Source of the DNA: Chitinilyticum litopenaei DSM 21440
GTDB taxonomy: Bacteria; Pseudomonadota; Gammaproteobacteria; Burkholderiales; Chitinibacteraceae
Assembly (NCBI RefSeq): GCF_000428145.1
Contig: NZ_ATZJ01000037.1
Span: 1 to 43,522, forward strand
Direction of reading: 5' to 3'
Length of the DNA: 43,522 nucleotides
Shown here: in pieces, positions 16,869 through 24,896 of the stretch
How the letters are laid out: each line of letters opens with the position of its first letter
Position numbering within the stretch: position 1 is the first letter of the stretch
Notes under the pieces: generated by a model
Database searches by the model: none
What the model saw: the letters and a program-made list of their open reading frames with translations, nothing else
Told to the model about the DNA's origin: nothing
Made by a program: the position numbers and the translations under genes

Positions 16869-17768
16869 ATGCGCTGGAATGACATGCGGGAGAGCGGCAA
16901 CGTCGAGGACCGCCGCAACGAAATTGGCGGCGGCGGCCCGGCGTCCGGCGGTTTGTTCGCGCTGCTGCTCAATATGCTGGGCTTCAAGCGCGTGGCGCTG
17001 ATTGTCGTCGCCGTCATCGGCGTGGGGCTCTTGCTGGGCAAGAGCCCGGTTGACATGCTGCGCATGCTGGGTCTGGTTGGGCCGGCGGGGCAGCGTCCGG
17101 CCGCCTATGAGCAAGGCCCGCGCGGCGCGGCCGACAACGAGCAGCACAGGGAAATGGTTGCGCGCATCCTTGGTGATACCGAAGACAGCTGGGGGCGGAT
17201 TTTCCAGCAGAACGGCAAGACATATGCCCAGCCATCGCTGGTACTGTTCCGCGATCAGGTGCGCTCGGGCTGCGGCGGCGCCAGTTCGGCGGTGGGGCCG
17301 TTCTATTGTCCGGCCGACAGCAAGGTCTATCTCGACCTCGGCTTCTTTGACGAGTTGCACAAGCGCTTTGGCGCGTCCGGTGATTTTGCCCAGGCCTATG
17401 TGATTGCACACGAGGTCGGCCACCATGTGCAGAACCTGCTGGGAACGTCGGCCAAGGTTCACGAGCGCCAGCAGCGCGTGTCCAAGGCGCAGGCGAATGC
17501 GCTGTCGGTGCAGCTGGAACTGCAGGCCGATTGTTATGCCGGCGTCTGGGGGCACAGCGCGCAGCAGCGCGGTCTGCTCGAGGCCGGCGATCTGGACGAG
17601 GCGCTGAACGCCGCACACGCCATCGGCGACGACACGCTGCAAACGAAGGCCGGCGGGGCGGTGGTGCCGGATTCGTTCACCCACGGCAGCTCGGCAGAGC
17701 GCAAGCGCTGGTTCAAGCGCGGCTTCGAGTCCGGTGACCCGGCGCAGTGCAATACTTTCCAGTCCTGA
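16869..17768 (+). CDS. ypfJ: Neutral zinc metallopeptidase, YpfJ family
   Basis: A 299-residue protein of the YpfJ (KPN_02809) family. A cytoplasmic head is followed by one membrane segment (V-A-L-I-V-V-A-V-I-G-V-G-L-L-L, about residues 42-56) and a large domain with the zinc motif H181-E-V-G-H-H186 and the downstream E-L-Q-A-D-C-Y-A-G-V-W segment that gives the third ligand and ends the active site. It should be an inner-membrane peptidase facing the periplasm; natural substrates are not known. The start M-R-W-N-D-M-R-E-S is the family's standard beginning. GGGGAAGGACG provides a ribosome site. Its leader is largely a GGGTAT hairpin repeat. Confidence 0.92.
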   Translation: MRWNDMRESGNVEDRRNEIGGGGPASGGLFALLLNMLGFKRVALIVVAVIGVGLLLGKSPVDMLRMLGLVGPAGQRPAAYEQGPRGAADNEQHREMVARILGDTEDSWGRIFQQNGKTYAQPSLVLFRDQVRSGCGGASSAVGPFYCPADSKVYLDLGFFDELHKRFGASGDFAQAYVIAHEVGHHVQNLLGTSAKVHERQQRVSKAQANALSVQLELQADCYAGVWGHSAQQRGLLEAGDLDEALNAAHAIGDDTLQTKAGGAVVPDSFTHGSSAERKRWFKRGFESGDPAQCNTFQS

Positions 17769-17820
17769 GCAGGGCGGCGCTTGGCCGGTCGGATTGCTGC
17801 CGTATCGGTTACAATCGTGC

Positions 17821-18618
17821 ATGCTTGCCGAATTCCTCCCCCCCCATTCCGATTTTTCCGCCATCCGCACCGCTTTTCTGCGTGATGGTGCGCTGATCCT
17901 GCGCGGCTTTGCCGATGCGCAGCGGCTGGCCGCCATTCGTGCCGCCGCGATGGCCGAGCTGGCGCGACGCGTGCCGCCCTTTGAGCTGGAAGCCGAGCTG
18001 GGCTATCCCGGGGCGCCGCAGCAGGCCGGCGAGGGCGCCGCGACGATCCGGCGTTTGCGCAATATGGCTGCACGTGATCCGGTATTCGCCGATTGGGCGG
18101 GTGATGCGCGCCTGCTGATGCTGGTCGGCCGCCTGCTTGGCGCGCGCGACATCACGCTGACCCAGGCGCATCACAACAGTCTGATGACCAAGCAGCCGAG
18201 CTTTTCCAGCGATACGCGCTGGCATCGCGACCTGCGCTACTGGCGCTTCAGCCGTCCCGAGCTGGTGTCGGCCTGGCTGGCGCTGGGCGAGGAATACCCG
18301 GACAACGGTGCGCTGGGCTTCATTCCCGGCTCGCACCAGACCGAGCTGCCGGACGAGGCCTTCGATGCGCTGGAGTTCCTGATTCCCGATCATCCGCTCG
18401 CTGCGCCACTGGTGGCGCGTGCCGAGTTTCCTGCGCTCAATCCTGGCGATGTGGTGTTGTTCGATGCGCGCACCTTTCACGCCGCCAGTCGCAACCGCAC
18501 GACGCAGACCAAGTATTCACTGGTGTTCAGCTATCACGCCAGCGACAACCTGCCGCTGTCGGGCTCGCGCTCGGCCAGTCAGCCGGGAGTCGCTTACCGC
18601 TTGCCGGATCAGGGCTGA
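17821..18618 (+). CDS. Phytanoyl-CoA dioxygenase (PhyH) family protein
   Basis: A 265-residue non-haem Fe(II)/2-oxoglutarate oxygenase. The metal triad is visible as H-x-D in D-T-R-W-H-R-D-L-R-Y-W and the distal His in A-R-T-F-H-A-A-S-R-N; the following G-F-I-P-G-S-H segment is a family hallmark. The product of the reaction is unknown. The start ATG 17821 has no ribosome site and lies six bases after TACAAT (17810-17815), so the message may be leaderless. Its 3' end overlaps, on the opposite strand, the end of the next gene by 10 bases (convergent overlap). Confidence 0.85.
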   Translation: MLAEFLPPHSDFSAIRTAFLRDGALILRGFADAQRLAAIRAAAMAELARRVPPFELEAELGYPGAPQQAGEGAATIRRLRNMAARDPVFADWAGDARLLMLVGRLLGARDITLTQAHHNSLMTKQPSFSSDTRWHRDLRYWRFSRPELVSAWLALGEEYPDNGALGFIPGSHQTELPDEAFDALEFLIPDHPLAAPLVARAEFPALNPGDVVLFDARTFHAASRNRTTQTKYSLVFSYHASDNLPLSGSRSASQPGVAYRLPDQG

Positions 18619-19169
18619 GGGCTGCCTTCGCGCCGCAGCGGCACGTCCCGACCGCCCTGGAAGACCTCGGCCATGTCGACGCTGAGAAGCAGGGTCAGCC
18701 GGAACTCGCTGCCCGTCGTTTCATAGCGCAAGGGGTAGCGCAGGTAGCCGCCGACCTGGCCGCGCTTGCCGTCGTCGCTGCCCGGAAGCCATGCCGGGCA
18801 TTGGCCTTGCAGTTTGCATAGCCGCGTGACTCGTTGCGCCAGCAGACCGGTTTCGTCCGTGGCCTGCCGCCAGCTGTATTGCAGGCTAGCAAGCCCGGCA
18901 ACCAGCAACAGCAGTGTCGCCAGCGGGCGCACCCAGCGCAGTGGCTGGCTGCGCCAGCGAAAAAGCCGCAGCATCAGCAGAAAGAGGCAGGGGATGAGCA
19001 GGATGCCGAGCAGGCCCAGCCAGAGAAAGGTGGCGCCGGGGCCGTTATTGCCCGAGGTGTTGAAGGCTTCGTTCAGCGGCAGCAGGAGCAGTAGCGCCGG
19101 CGGGCCGAGCTGCTCCAACCAGAATCGCAGTTTTATGGTGGGTATTGCTTTGCTTGCTAGCGGTGTCAA
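18609..19169 (-). CDS. Small membrane protein, unknown
   Basis: A protein of up to 186 residues with three hydrophobic segments (about residues 22-32, 45-67 and 82-95) and a soluble C-terminal half with two Cys (L-C-K-L-Q-G-Q-C-P) that could form a disulfide outside the membrane. No family recognised. The frame opens at a TTG (19167-19169) lying inside a GGGTAT repeat; its first eleven codons or so are repeat sequence, and there is no ribosome site, so the true start may be the TTG eighteen codons later. The stop overlaps the convergent PhyH gene. Confidence 0.55.
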   Translation of the reverse strand: MTPLASKAIPTIKLRFWLEQLGPPALLLLLPLNEAFNTSGNNGPGATFLWLGLLGILLIPCLFLLMLRLFRWRSQPLRWVRPLATLLLLVAGLASLQYSWRQATDETGLLAQRVTRLCKLQGQCPAWLPGSDDGKRGQVGGYLRYPLRYETTGSEFRLTLLLSVDMAEVFQGGRDVPLRREGSPQP

Positions 19170-19198
19170 TGGCTATGGCTGAATGGGATGTTAGGTAT
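19140..19198 (+). repeat. 59-bp GGGTAT hairpin repeat, copy 3
   Basis: GGGTAT at 19140-19145 and AGGTAT at 19193-19198. TGCTAGC and TGGCTATGGC lie in register with the other copies, but the hairpin is weaker. It lies between two minus-strand genes, overlaps the putative start of one, and ends four bases before the stop codon of the other. Confidence 0.65.
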
Positions 19199-19201
19199 AT
19201 G

Positions 19202-19981
19202 TCAGGCTTGCGCGGCGAGCCGGGGTTTGGCACTGTCCTGGCCGACCTTGGCCAGATCGACATGGCGCGGGCCGCCCTTCAGGTTCAGCAGCTGCAGCGC
19301 CAGATCGCCCAGCAGGGTCAGCGGCGGCTTGCCGTTCTCTTCCTGCGGCAGTTGCAGGCTGAAAGGCTGGCGCACCGGCTCGGCGCTCAGCGCGTCCAGC
19401 AAGTCGCTGGCGATGCCGGCGAACTGGCTGCGCAAGTCGCCTGCCGTCAGTGGCGTATTGGCCGGCGCGGCGCCCGGCGCGGCTTGTGATTGCGCGGCCG
19501 GCAGTTGCTGGCTGCTGCTGGCGTAGGCCGCTTCCTGCACGCGCTGGTAGCGCACTTCGATCTCGAATTCAAAGCTGCGGCCGTCCGCCGTGGTCAGCGT
19601 GCCGCGCCCGGTAAAGCTGCTGGCATCTTCCAGGCGGAAGGCCGCCGCCGAGGTGCTGCCCTCCGGGCCGCTGGCCTGGTAGGCCGCCGCAGCGGCGGTG
19701 GATTGCGCCGACAACTCGAAGCTGTCAAAGCTGACCTTCATGCCCTTGGCCGCCTCGCCAAACAGCGATTGTGCGAAGTCGCCCAGAAACTGTTGCGCCA
19801 TGTCCACCGTGGCGCGTCCGAGCTGGCTGACGCGTTGCGCGAGCTTGTTCGTTTCCTGCGGGGCGGTCAGCGGCGTGCTGGCAACATTGTTCTTGCCGGC
19901 GGGGGTCAGATCGCGCTTGCCGGAGGCGGTGCCCTGCAGGGCATTGTTCATGGCGGAGTTGAGGCTGGAGAGCGAGGTCAT
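19202..19981 (-). CDS. Unknown Ala/Ser/Gln-rich soluble protein
   Basis: A 259-residue protein with no signal peptide or membrane segment. The N-terminal third is Ser/Thr/Asn-rich (M-T-S-L-S-S-L-N-S-A-M-N-N-A-L-Q), the middle has a beta-rich piece (S-F-E-F-E-I-E-V-R-Y-Q), followed by an Ala/Gln/Pro linker and an amphipathic C-terminal part (L-S-L-Q-L-P..., L-L-G-D-L-A-L-Q-L-L-N-L-K). The overall make-up recalls proteins annotated with DUF5610-like domains, but this is uncertain. Start at 19981 (ATG) is preferred over the longer frame to 20035 because M-T-S-L-S-S begins a composition change; GGGAT is the only weak ribosome site. Confidence 0.6.
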   Translation of the reverse strand: MTSLSSLNSAMNNALQGTASGKRDLTPAGKNNVASTPLTAPQETNKLAQRVSQLGRATVDMAQQFLGDFAQSLFGEAAKGMKVSFDSFELSAQSTAAAAAYQASGPEGSTSAAAFRLEDASSFTGRGTLTTADGRSFEFEIEVRYQRVQEAAYASSSQQLPAAQSQAAPGAAPANTPLTAGDLRSQFAGIASDLLDALSAEPVRQPFSLQLPQEENGKPPLTLLGDLALQLLNLKGGPRHVDLAKVGQDSAKPRLAAQA

Positions 19982-20096
19982 GGCGATTATCCCGGAAGGC
20001 GGCTTGGGGCGCAGGCACGGCAGGCGCATGTGCAACGTATCGGCCCAGCATAAGCGTTTCTTGAGGCCGTCGGTCGATTTTTGCCGCAGGCAAGAA

Positions 20097-20122
20097 AAAA
20101 GGACGACCGGGGTCGTCCTTTT
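20097..20122 (-). terminator. Terminator of sodB
   Basis: A 12-bp perfect stem (AAAAGGACGACC at 20097-20108 and its complement at 20111-20122) with a minimal loop and a run of A at 20094-20100 that reads as T on the minus strand. It follows the sodB stop by 18 bases. Confidence 0.88.
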
Positions 20123-20140
20123 GTGCCGATCAGGAGGTGA

Positions 20141-20734
20141 TCAGGCGGCGAAGCGTGCGGCAACCACATCCCAGTCGACCAGCTTCCAGAAGCCTTCCAG
20201 GTAGTTCGGGCGGCTGTTGCGGTAGTCGATGTAGTAGGCGTGTTCCCAGACGTCACAGGTCAGCAGGGCGACGTCGCTGGTGGTCAGCGGGGTGCCGGCG
20301 GCGCCGGTGTTGACGATGTCGAGCGAGCCGTCAGCCTTTTTCACCAGCCAGGTCCAGCCAGAGCCGAAGTTGCCGGCGGCGGAGGTGTTGAATGCCTTCT
20401 TGAATTCGTCGAAGGAGCCCCACTTGGCGTTGACGGCGTCAGCCAGGCTGCCAGCCGGAGCACGGTCGGCACCTTCTGCGTTCGGCTTGAAGCCCAGCCA
20501 GAAGAAGGTGTGGTTCCAGGTTTGCGCGGCGTTGTTGTACAGGCCACCAGCAGGAGCGGTCTTGACGATCTCTTCCAGGCTCTTCGACTCGTTGTCGGTG
20601 CCCTTGATCAGGTTGTTCAGGTTGGTGATGTAGGTCTGGTGATGCTTGCCGTAGTGATAGGACAGGGTTTCGGCGCTCATGTAGGGAGCCAGTGCGTCCT
20701 GGGCGTACGGCAGATCGGGCAGCTTGTGTTCCAT
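20141..20734 (-). CDS. sodB: Superoxide dismutase, Fe type
   Basis: A 197-residue cytoplasmic Fe-SOD. Metal ligands are H27, H75 (in Q-T-W-N-H-T-F-F-W), D161 and H165 (D-V-W-E-H-A-Y-Y). Gln71 in A-A-Q-T-W-N-H is at the position that separates Fe-SOD from Mn-SOD. The start ATG 20734 has GGAGA five to nine bases upstream. A good promoter lies 37-65 bases before it and a strong terminator follows, so it is monocistronic. Iron control through an sRNA (as RyhB in enterics) would be plausible but is not shown here. Confidence 0.97.
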   Translation of the reverse strand: MEHKLPDLPYAQDALAPYMSAETLSYHYGKHHQTYITNLNNLIKGTDNESKSLEEIVKTAPAGGLYNNAAQTWNHTFFWLGFKPNAEGADRAPAGSLADAVNAKWGSFDEFKKAFNTSAAGNFGSGWTWLVKKADGSLDIVNTGAAGTPLTTSDVALLTCDVWEHAYYIDYRNSRPNYLEGFWKLVDWDVVAARFAA

Positions 20735-20770
20735 GGGGTCTCCGGTGCAGGGGTTATTAACAGCCCCCAG

Positions 20771-20799
20771 AAGATAAGGGTGGTCCGGTGGCTTTTCAA
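20771..20799 (-). promoter_or_regulatory. Promoter of sodB
   Basis: On the minus strand TTGAAA (20794-20799) and TATCTT (20771-20776) are spaced by 17 bases. Transcription should start near 20764, giving a 5' leader of about 30 bases. The rest of 20800-21100 shows no other gene that can be supported; the plus-strand open frame there lacks a start with family support. Confidence 0.65.
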
Positions 20800-21100
20800 G
20801 AGCCCGCGCCGGCCTGGTCCGGCTATCCGTGCCAGTCGTCTTGGCAAACCGGCAAAACCGCTGTCTGAACTGCAGAGGTACAACGTTCGCCCAGAAAGGC
20901 TGGAGCATGTCATGCGGCTTTCAATGATGTTGCTTTCTCTGTGGCCTCTGTGCTTGATTGGTTTTTTTGCCGGGGCAACAAGGCTTGCCAGACCAGTCCG
21001 GCTTTGTTCATTGCGCCCGGAGTTGGGCTGGCGTCGGGGGCTATGGTATCGTCTGCCTATGGCGCGCAAGGCCGCGCGCAGTCTGGAAAATGGTTTGCCC

Positions 21101-22021
21101 ATGAGTATTCTTGCCCTGATTCTTGCCCTGGCGCTGGAGCAGTTGCGCCCGATCAGCAACCGCAATCCGCTGTATCTGGCGTTCGTGCGCGGCGCCAATC
21201 GGCTGGAACGCAATCTGAATGCCGGCGAATACCGCAATGGCGTGTATGCCTGGCTGATTGCCGTACTGCCCCTGCTGCTGGTGACCGTGCTGGGTTACTG
21301 GCTGCTGAACATGGTCAGTGTGTTTCTGGGTCTGGCCTGGTGCGTGCTGTGGCTGTATCTGACCATGGGCTTCCGGCAGTTCAGCCATGCCTTTACCGGC
21401 ATTTCCAAGGCGCTGCAGGAGGATGACCTGGCGGGCGCACGCGCGCTGCTGGCTGACTGGACCGGCCAGTCCACCTCCGAGCTGACACCGGATGAAGTGG
21501 CTCGCCTGACCATCGAGCAGGGCGTGCTGGATGCCTTCCGTTTCGTGTTTGCCACGCTGTTCTGGTTTGTCGCGCTGGCCTGGGTGGCTGGCCCCGCTGG
21601 CGCCGTGCTCTACCGCGCGGCCTGTCTGCTGCAGCAGAAATGGGGTGGACGCGACGATGCCTTTGGCCGCTTTGCCGATGCCGTGCTGGAGTTGCTCGAT
21701 TATCTGCCGGTGCGTTTCACCGCAGCCGGTTACGCCATCATGGGCAATTTCGAAGATGCGGTGGAGTGCTGGCGCAGCCAGGCGCATACCTGGGGCAATT
21801 TCAGCAATGGCATTCTGCTGGCGGCTGCCGGTGGTGCGCTGGGCGTCAAGCTGGGCGAGGCTCTGCATCAGGATCACACCATCAAGCTGCGCCCGGAAAT
21901 CGGCGTGGGCGAGCCGGCCAGTGCCGACTATCTGCCCAGCGCGGTAGGGCTGGTGTGGCGCAATGTACTGCTGTGGGTGGCCGTGGTGCTGCTGTTCTCC
22001 TTTGCGCAATGGGTGGCCTGA
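21101..22021 (+). CDS. CobD/CbiB-like membrane protein
   Basis: A 306-residue integral membrane protein that begins M-S-I-L-A-L-I-L-A-L-A-L-E-Q-L-R-P and continues with the N-A-G-E-Y-R-N-G-V-Y-A-W stretch typical of the CobD/CbiB-family proteins found in betaproteobacteria. Later segments R-F-V-F-A-T-L-F-W-F and N-F-E-D-A-V-E-C-W-R-S-Q-A correspond to conserved cytoplasmic loops. True CbiB attaches aminopropanol to cobyric acid; this subgroup is found without other cobalamin genes, as here, so the real role may differ. The start ATG 21101 is chosen by family; the frame is open much farther upstream. It overlaps the FAH-family gene by one base. Confidence 0.75.
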   Translation: MSILALILALALEQLRPISNRNPLYLAFVRGANRLERNLNAGEYRNGVYAWLIAVLPLLLVTVLGYWLLNMVSVFLGLAWCVLWLYLTMGFRQFSHAFTGISKALQEDDLAGARALLADWTGQSTSELTPDEVARLTIEQGVLDAFRFVFATLFWFVALAWVAGPAGAVLYRAACLLQQKWGGRDDAFGRFADAVLELLDYLPVRFTAAGYAIMGNFEDAVECWRSQAHTWGNFSNGILLAAAGGALGVKLGEALHQDHTIKLRPEIGVGEPASADYLPSAVGLVWRNVLLWVAVVLLFSFAQWVA

Positions 22022-22683
22022 TGAGTGCCGGGTCGAGCACCATCCGTATCGGCAGCGACGCGCTGCGCGTGGCCAACGTGTTTTGTGTCGGACGCAATTA
22101 TCTGGCGCACGCGCAGGAAATGGGCTCGACCATCGGCCCGGAGCCCATGGTCTTCCTCAAGCCTTCGTCGGCCCTGGTGATGGAGGGCGAGCCGCTCGTG
22201 CTGCCGGACTGGTCGCGCGAGGTGCATCACGAAGCCGAGCTGGTGGTCGCCATCGGTCGCGGCGGGCGCAATATTGCCGTGGCCGAGGCCTTGGGCCATG
22301 TTGCCGGCTATGCGCTGGGCCTGGATCTGACCGCGCGCGACGTACAGGCGGTCGCGAAAAAAACCGGCAATCCGTGGACGCTGGCGAAGGGCTTTGCCGG
22401 ATCCGCGCCGCTGTCGGCCTTTGTGCCGGTCGGCGCCGTGGCTGACCCGCAGCGGCTGGAATTCACTCTCCATCGCAACGGCGAGTTGAAGCAGCACGCC
22501 CGCACGCAGGACATGGCCTTTGGCGTGGCGACGCTGATCGCGTGGATTTCCGCGCGTTTTGGACTGCAGGAAGGTGACCTGATCTTTACCGGTACGCCCG
22601 AAGGCGTCGGCCCCATTGTTTCCGGTGACGCGCTGGTGCTGGATGCGCCGGGTCTGCTGCATGCCGAGTTCCGCGTGGCCTGA
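22021..22683 (+). CDS. Fumarylacetoacetate hydrolase family protein
   Basis: A 220-residue single-domain member of the FAH superfamily: C-V-G-R-N-Y-L-A-H-A-Q-E near the start, a metal site with H-H-E-A-E-L-V-V-A-I-G (the E-x-E pair) and D-L-T-A-R-D-V-Q, and the closing F-T-G-T-P-E-G-V-G-P. Enzymes of this group hydrolyse or decarboxylate acylpyruvates and similar compounds; the closest functional relatives by size are YcgM-like acylpyruvases. The ATG overlaps the stop of the CobD/CbiB-like gene (TGATG), so the two are co-translated. Confidence 0.9.
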   Translation: MSAGSSTIRIGSDALRVANVFCVGRNYLAHAQEMGSTIGPEPMVFLKPSSALVMEGEPLVLPDWSREVHHEAELVVAIGRGGRNIAVAEALGHVAGYALGLDLTARDVQAVAKKTGNPWTLAKGFAGSAPLSAFVPVGAVADPQRLEFTLHRNGELKQHARTQDMAFGVATLIAWISARFGLQEGDLIFTGTPEGVGPIVSGDALVLDAPGLLHAEFRVA

Positions 22684-22696
22684 ACCTTGCCGTTTA

Positions 22697-22734
22697 CCCA
22701 ACAAAAAACCCGCCTTGGCGGGTTTTTTGTTGGG
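22697..22734. terminator. Bidirectional terminator between the FAH gene and tsaD
   Basis: An 18-bp perfect stem (22697-22714 and 22717-22734) with A runs on the left arm and T runs on the right, working for both converging genes. The right end overlaps the first GGG of a GGGTAT repeat. Confidence 0.9.
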
Positions 22735-22790
22735 TATCTGTCGCTAGCCATTTTGCATGAAAGGCTGGGGCTTTATATGTTGGTGGGTAT
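22732..22790 (+). repeat. 59-bp GGGTAT hairpin repeat, copy 4
   Basis: GGGTAT at 22732-22737 and 22785-22790, with GCTAGCC and AGGCTGG in register between them. Its last base is the first base of the tsaD stop-codon complement (22790-22792), as in copy 1. Confidence 0.75.
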
Positions 22791-23803
22791 CAGGCGGCGG
22801 CCAGCGTGGACAGATCCCAGCGCGGCTGCACGGCAAAGCTGCCGGCCGCTTGTGCGTGCTGCAGGCGTTGCGCGCCGGCGAAGGCGATCATCGCGCCATT
22901 GTCGGTGCACAGGTGCAGCGGCGGGTAGAACACCTGCCAGCCGCGGCGCGAGCAGGCCTCGTTGAGCCCTTCGCGCAGCTGGCGGTTGGCGCCGACACCG
23001 CCGGCGATCACCAGGCGCTTGAGCCCCGTCTGCTTCATCGCCTTGATGCACTTCTTCGCCAGTACCTCGACGATGGCCTCCTGAAAGGCCGCGCAGATGT
23101 CGGCGCGGGTTTGCTCGTCGAGATTGTCCTGCGCCTTCACGAGATTGAGGACCGCAGTTTTCAGTCCCGAGAAGCTGAAGTCGAGATCGGCCGAGTGCAG
23201 CATCGGACGCGGCAGCGTGAAGCGCGTCGCATCGCCCAGATCAGCCAGCTTCGACAGCGCCGGGCCGCCCGGATAGCCGAGCCCCAGCAGCTTGGCTGAC
23301 TTGTCGAAGGCTTCGCCGGCGGCATCGTCGACCGTTTCGCCCAGCAGTTCATAGCGACCGACGCCGTGCACGGCCATCAGCTGCGTATGGCCGCCGGAAA
23401 CCAGCAGCGCGACAAAGGGGAACTCGGGCGCGGGGTCGGCCAAGAGCGGCGAGAGCAGGTGCCCTTCGAGGTGGTGGACGGCGACGGTCGGCTTGTTCAG
23501 GGCAAAGGCCAGGGCATTGGCCACGCTGGCACCCACCAGCAGGGCGCCCGACAGCCCGGGGCCGGCGGTGTAGGCAATGGCATCGATATCGGCCAGCGTG
23601 CGTCCGGCGTCCGTGAGGCAGGCGCTGGTCAGCGGCAGCACGCGGCGGATGTGGTCGCGCGAGGCGAGTTCTGGCACCACGCCGCCATACTCGGCGTGCA
23701 TGGCCATTTGCGTGTGCAGTTGGTGCGCCAGCAGCCCGGCTTGCGTGTCATACAAGGCAACGCCGGTTTCGTCGCAGGAAGATTCAATGCCCAGTACCAG
23801 CAT
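22790..23803 (-). CDS. tsaD: tRNA threonylcarbamoyladenosine transferase TsaD
   Basis: The 337-residue protein starts M-L-V-L-G-I-E-S-S-C-D-E-T-G-V-A, the family signature. The metal-binding H-H-L-E-G-H (near 110-115), the V-S-G-G-H-T motif, and A-G-G-V-G-A-N-R-x-L-R are all present. TsaD works with TsaB, TsaE and TsaC in making the t6A base at position 37 of ANN-decoding tRNAs. The start at 23803 is set by homology; the open frame upstream overlaps the rpsU promoter and is spurious. Divergent from rpsU, as in many Proteobacteria. The stop codon is part of a GGGTAT repeat. Confidence 0.96.
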   Translation of the reverse strand: MLVLGIESSCDETGVALYDTQAGLLAHQLHTQMAMHAEYGGVVPELASRDHIRRVLPLTSACLTDAGRTLADIDAIAYTAGPGLSGALLVGASVANALAFALNKPTVAVHHLEGHLLSPLLADPAPEFPFVALLVSGGHTQLMAVHGVGRYELLGETVDDAAGEAFDKSAKLLGLGYPGGPALSKLADLGDATRFTLPRPMLHSADLDFSFSGLKTAVLNLVKAQDNLDEQTRADICAAFQEAIVEVLAKKCIKAMKQTGLKRLVIAGGVGANRQLREGLNEACSRRGWQVFYPPLHLCTDNGAMIAFAGAQRLQHAQAAGSFAVQPRWDLSTLAAA

Positions 23804-23892
23804 GATGGAAAGACCAGATCGGATGTCCAATGGAGCGGGAAGGATAACCAGCTGGCGGGAATAGGGGAAGACGCAACAGTGCAAGAAGGGTT

Positions 23893-23921
23893 TTGACAGG
23901 GGCTGGGCTTTCATGGATAAT
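23893..23921 (+). promoter_or_regulatory. Strong sigma-70 promoter of rpsU
   Basis: TTGACA (23893-23898), 17-base spacer, GATAAT (23916-23921): eleven of twelve consensus bases at the ideal distance. The leader of about 60 bases includes a small hairpin with AGCCGC/GCGGCT arms near 23947-23959. Confidence 0.9.
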
Positions 23922-23987
23922 CGCGGACTTTCCTCATTCCAATGCAGCCGCCTGCGGCTCATCTGCCAAGACAACAGGATTCGATTC

Positions 23988-24200
23988 ATGCCATCTGTAC
24001 GCGTTAAAGAGAACGAACCGTTCGAAGTAGCGATGCGCCGCTTCAAGCGTTCCGTAGAAAAGACTGGTCTGCTGACCGAACTGCGCGCTCGCGAGTTCTA
24101 CGAAAAGCCGACCGCTGAACGCAAGCGCAAGCTCGCTGCTGCCGTAAAGCGCCACTACAAGCGCCTGCGCAGCCAGCAACTGCCGCCGAAGCTGTACTGA
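23988..24200 (+). CDS. rpsU: Ribosomal protein S21
   Basis: The 70-residue basic protein M-P-S-V-R-V-K-E-N-E-P-F is a standard S21. It takes part in 30S initiation complex formation. Start ATG 23988 has AGGA eight bases upstream. It heads the macromolecular synthesis cluster (rpsU-dnaG-rpoD), here with yqeY inserted and a partial terminator following. Confidence 0.98.
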   Translation: MPSVRVKENEPFEVAMRRFKRSVEKTGLLTELRAREFYEKPTAERKRKLAAAVKRHYKRLRSQQLPPKLY

Positions 24201-24217
24201 TTCGGTCGAGCATGACG

Positions 24218-24242
24218 AAAAGGTCGCCTTGTGCGGCCTTTT
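24218..24242 (+). terminator. Terminator-like hairpin after rpsU
   Basis: AAAAGGTCGC (24218-24227) pairs with GCGGCCTTTT (24233-24242) with one G-U pair; GTCGTTT follows. In the classical rpsU-dnaG-rpoD operon a terminator at this place lowers expression of dnaG relative to rpsU. Confidence 0.65.
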
Positions 24243-24441
24243 GTCGTTTGGTCTTTTATCGCTGCATTTGCCGTTGTTTCATTTGCCAGCTTTGTTCTTT
24301 CATTACTATTCCAGGTTCGCCACGCCGCTGGTCGCACCCGGCCTTGAGTCTGCCGGCTGTTTTGCTGGTGCCGCAGGTCGCCGTGTGTGAGCCGGTTCCG
24401 CTTGCAGTGGCCCCGTTTCCCCGTTGATTACAGGATGCAGC

Positions 24442-24882
24442 ATGTCGCTCAAAGCCCGCATTACCGATGACATGAAAACCGCCATGAAGGCGCGTGACAC
24501 CGACCGTCTCGCTACCATTCGCCTCTTGCAGGCGGCGATCAAGCAAAAGGAAGTCGACGAGCGCGTCGAACTGGACGATGTTGCCGTGGCCGCCGTGATC
24601 GAGAAAATGGTCAAGCAGCGCCGCGACAGCATCAGCCAGTATCAGGCCGCGCAGCGCCAGGATCTGGCCGACAAGGAACAGGCCGAGATTGTCGTGCTGC
24701 AGGATTACATGCCGCAGCAGCTCAGCGGTGAAGAAATCGCAGCGGCAGTGGATGCCGCTGTGGCAAAGCATGGCGCTGCCCCTGCCGCCATGGGAAAGAT
24801 CATGGGCGAGCTGAAGGCGGCGCTGGCTGGTCGCGCCGACATGACGGAAGTCAACAGGCTCGTCAAGGCCAGGCTGGGTTGA
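24442..24882 (+). CDS. yqeY: GatB/YqeY domain protein
   Basis: A 146-residue soluble protein starting M-S-L-K-A-R-I-T-D-D-M-K-T-A-M-K-A-R-D, with K-Q-K-E-V-D-E-R and the Y-M-P-Q-Q-L-S motif of the YqeY family, and a C-terminal M-G-K-I-M-G-x-L-K part shared with the tRNA-binding tail of GatB. The family seems to bind tRNA-related substrates; no activity is established. Start ATG 24442 has AGGA nearby. Its place between rpsU and dnaG is common in betaproteobacteria. Confidence 0.93.
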   Translation: MSLKARITDDMKTAMKARDTDRLATIRLLQAAIKQKEVDERVELDDVAVAAVIEKMVKQRRDSISQYQAAQRQDLADKEQAEIVVLQDYMPQQLSGEEIAAAVDAAVAKHGAAPAAMGKIMGELKAALAGRADMTEVNRLVKARLG

Positions 24883-24896
24883 TTCCTGATTGTTTA

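Noticed and set aside
20240..21100. Extended frame upstream of the CobD/CbiB-like gene
   Set aside because: It overlaps sodB antisense and lacks family support; the family N-terminus begins at 21101.
22790..24046. Extended tsaD frame starting at 24046
   Set aside because: It would run across the rpsU promoter and coding region; the family start is at 23803.
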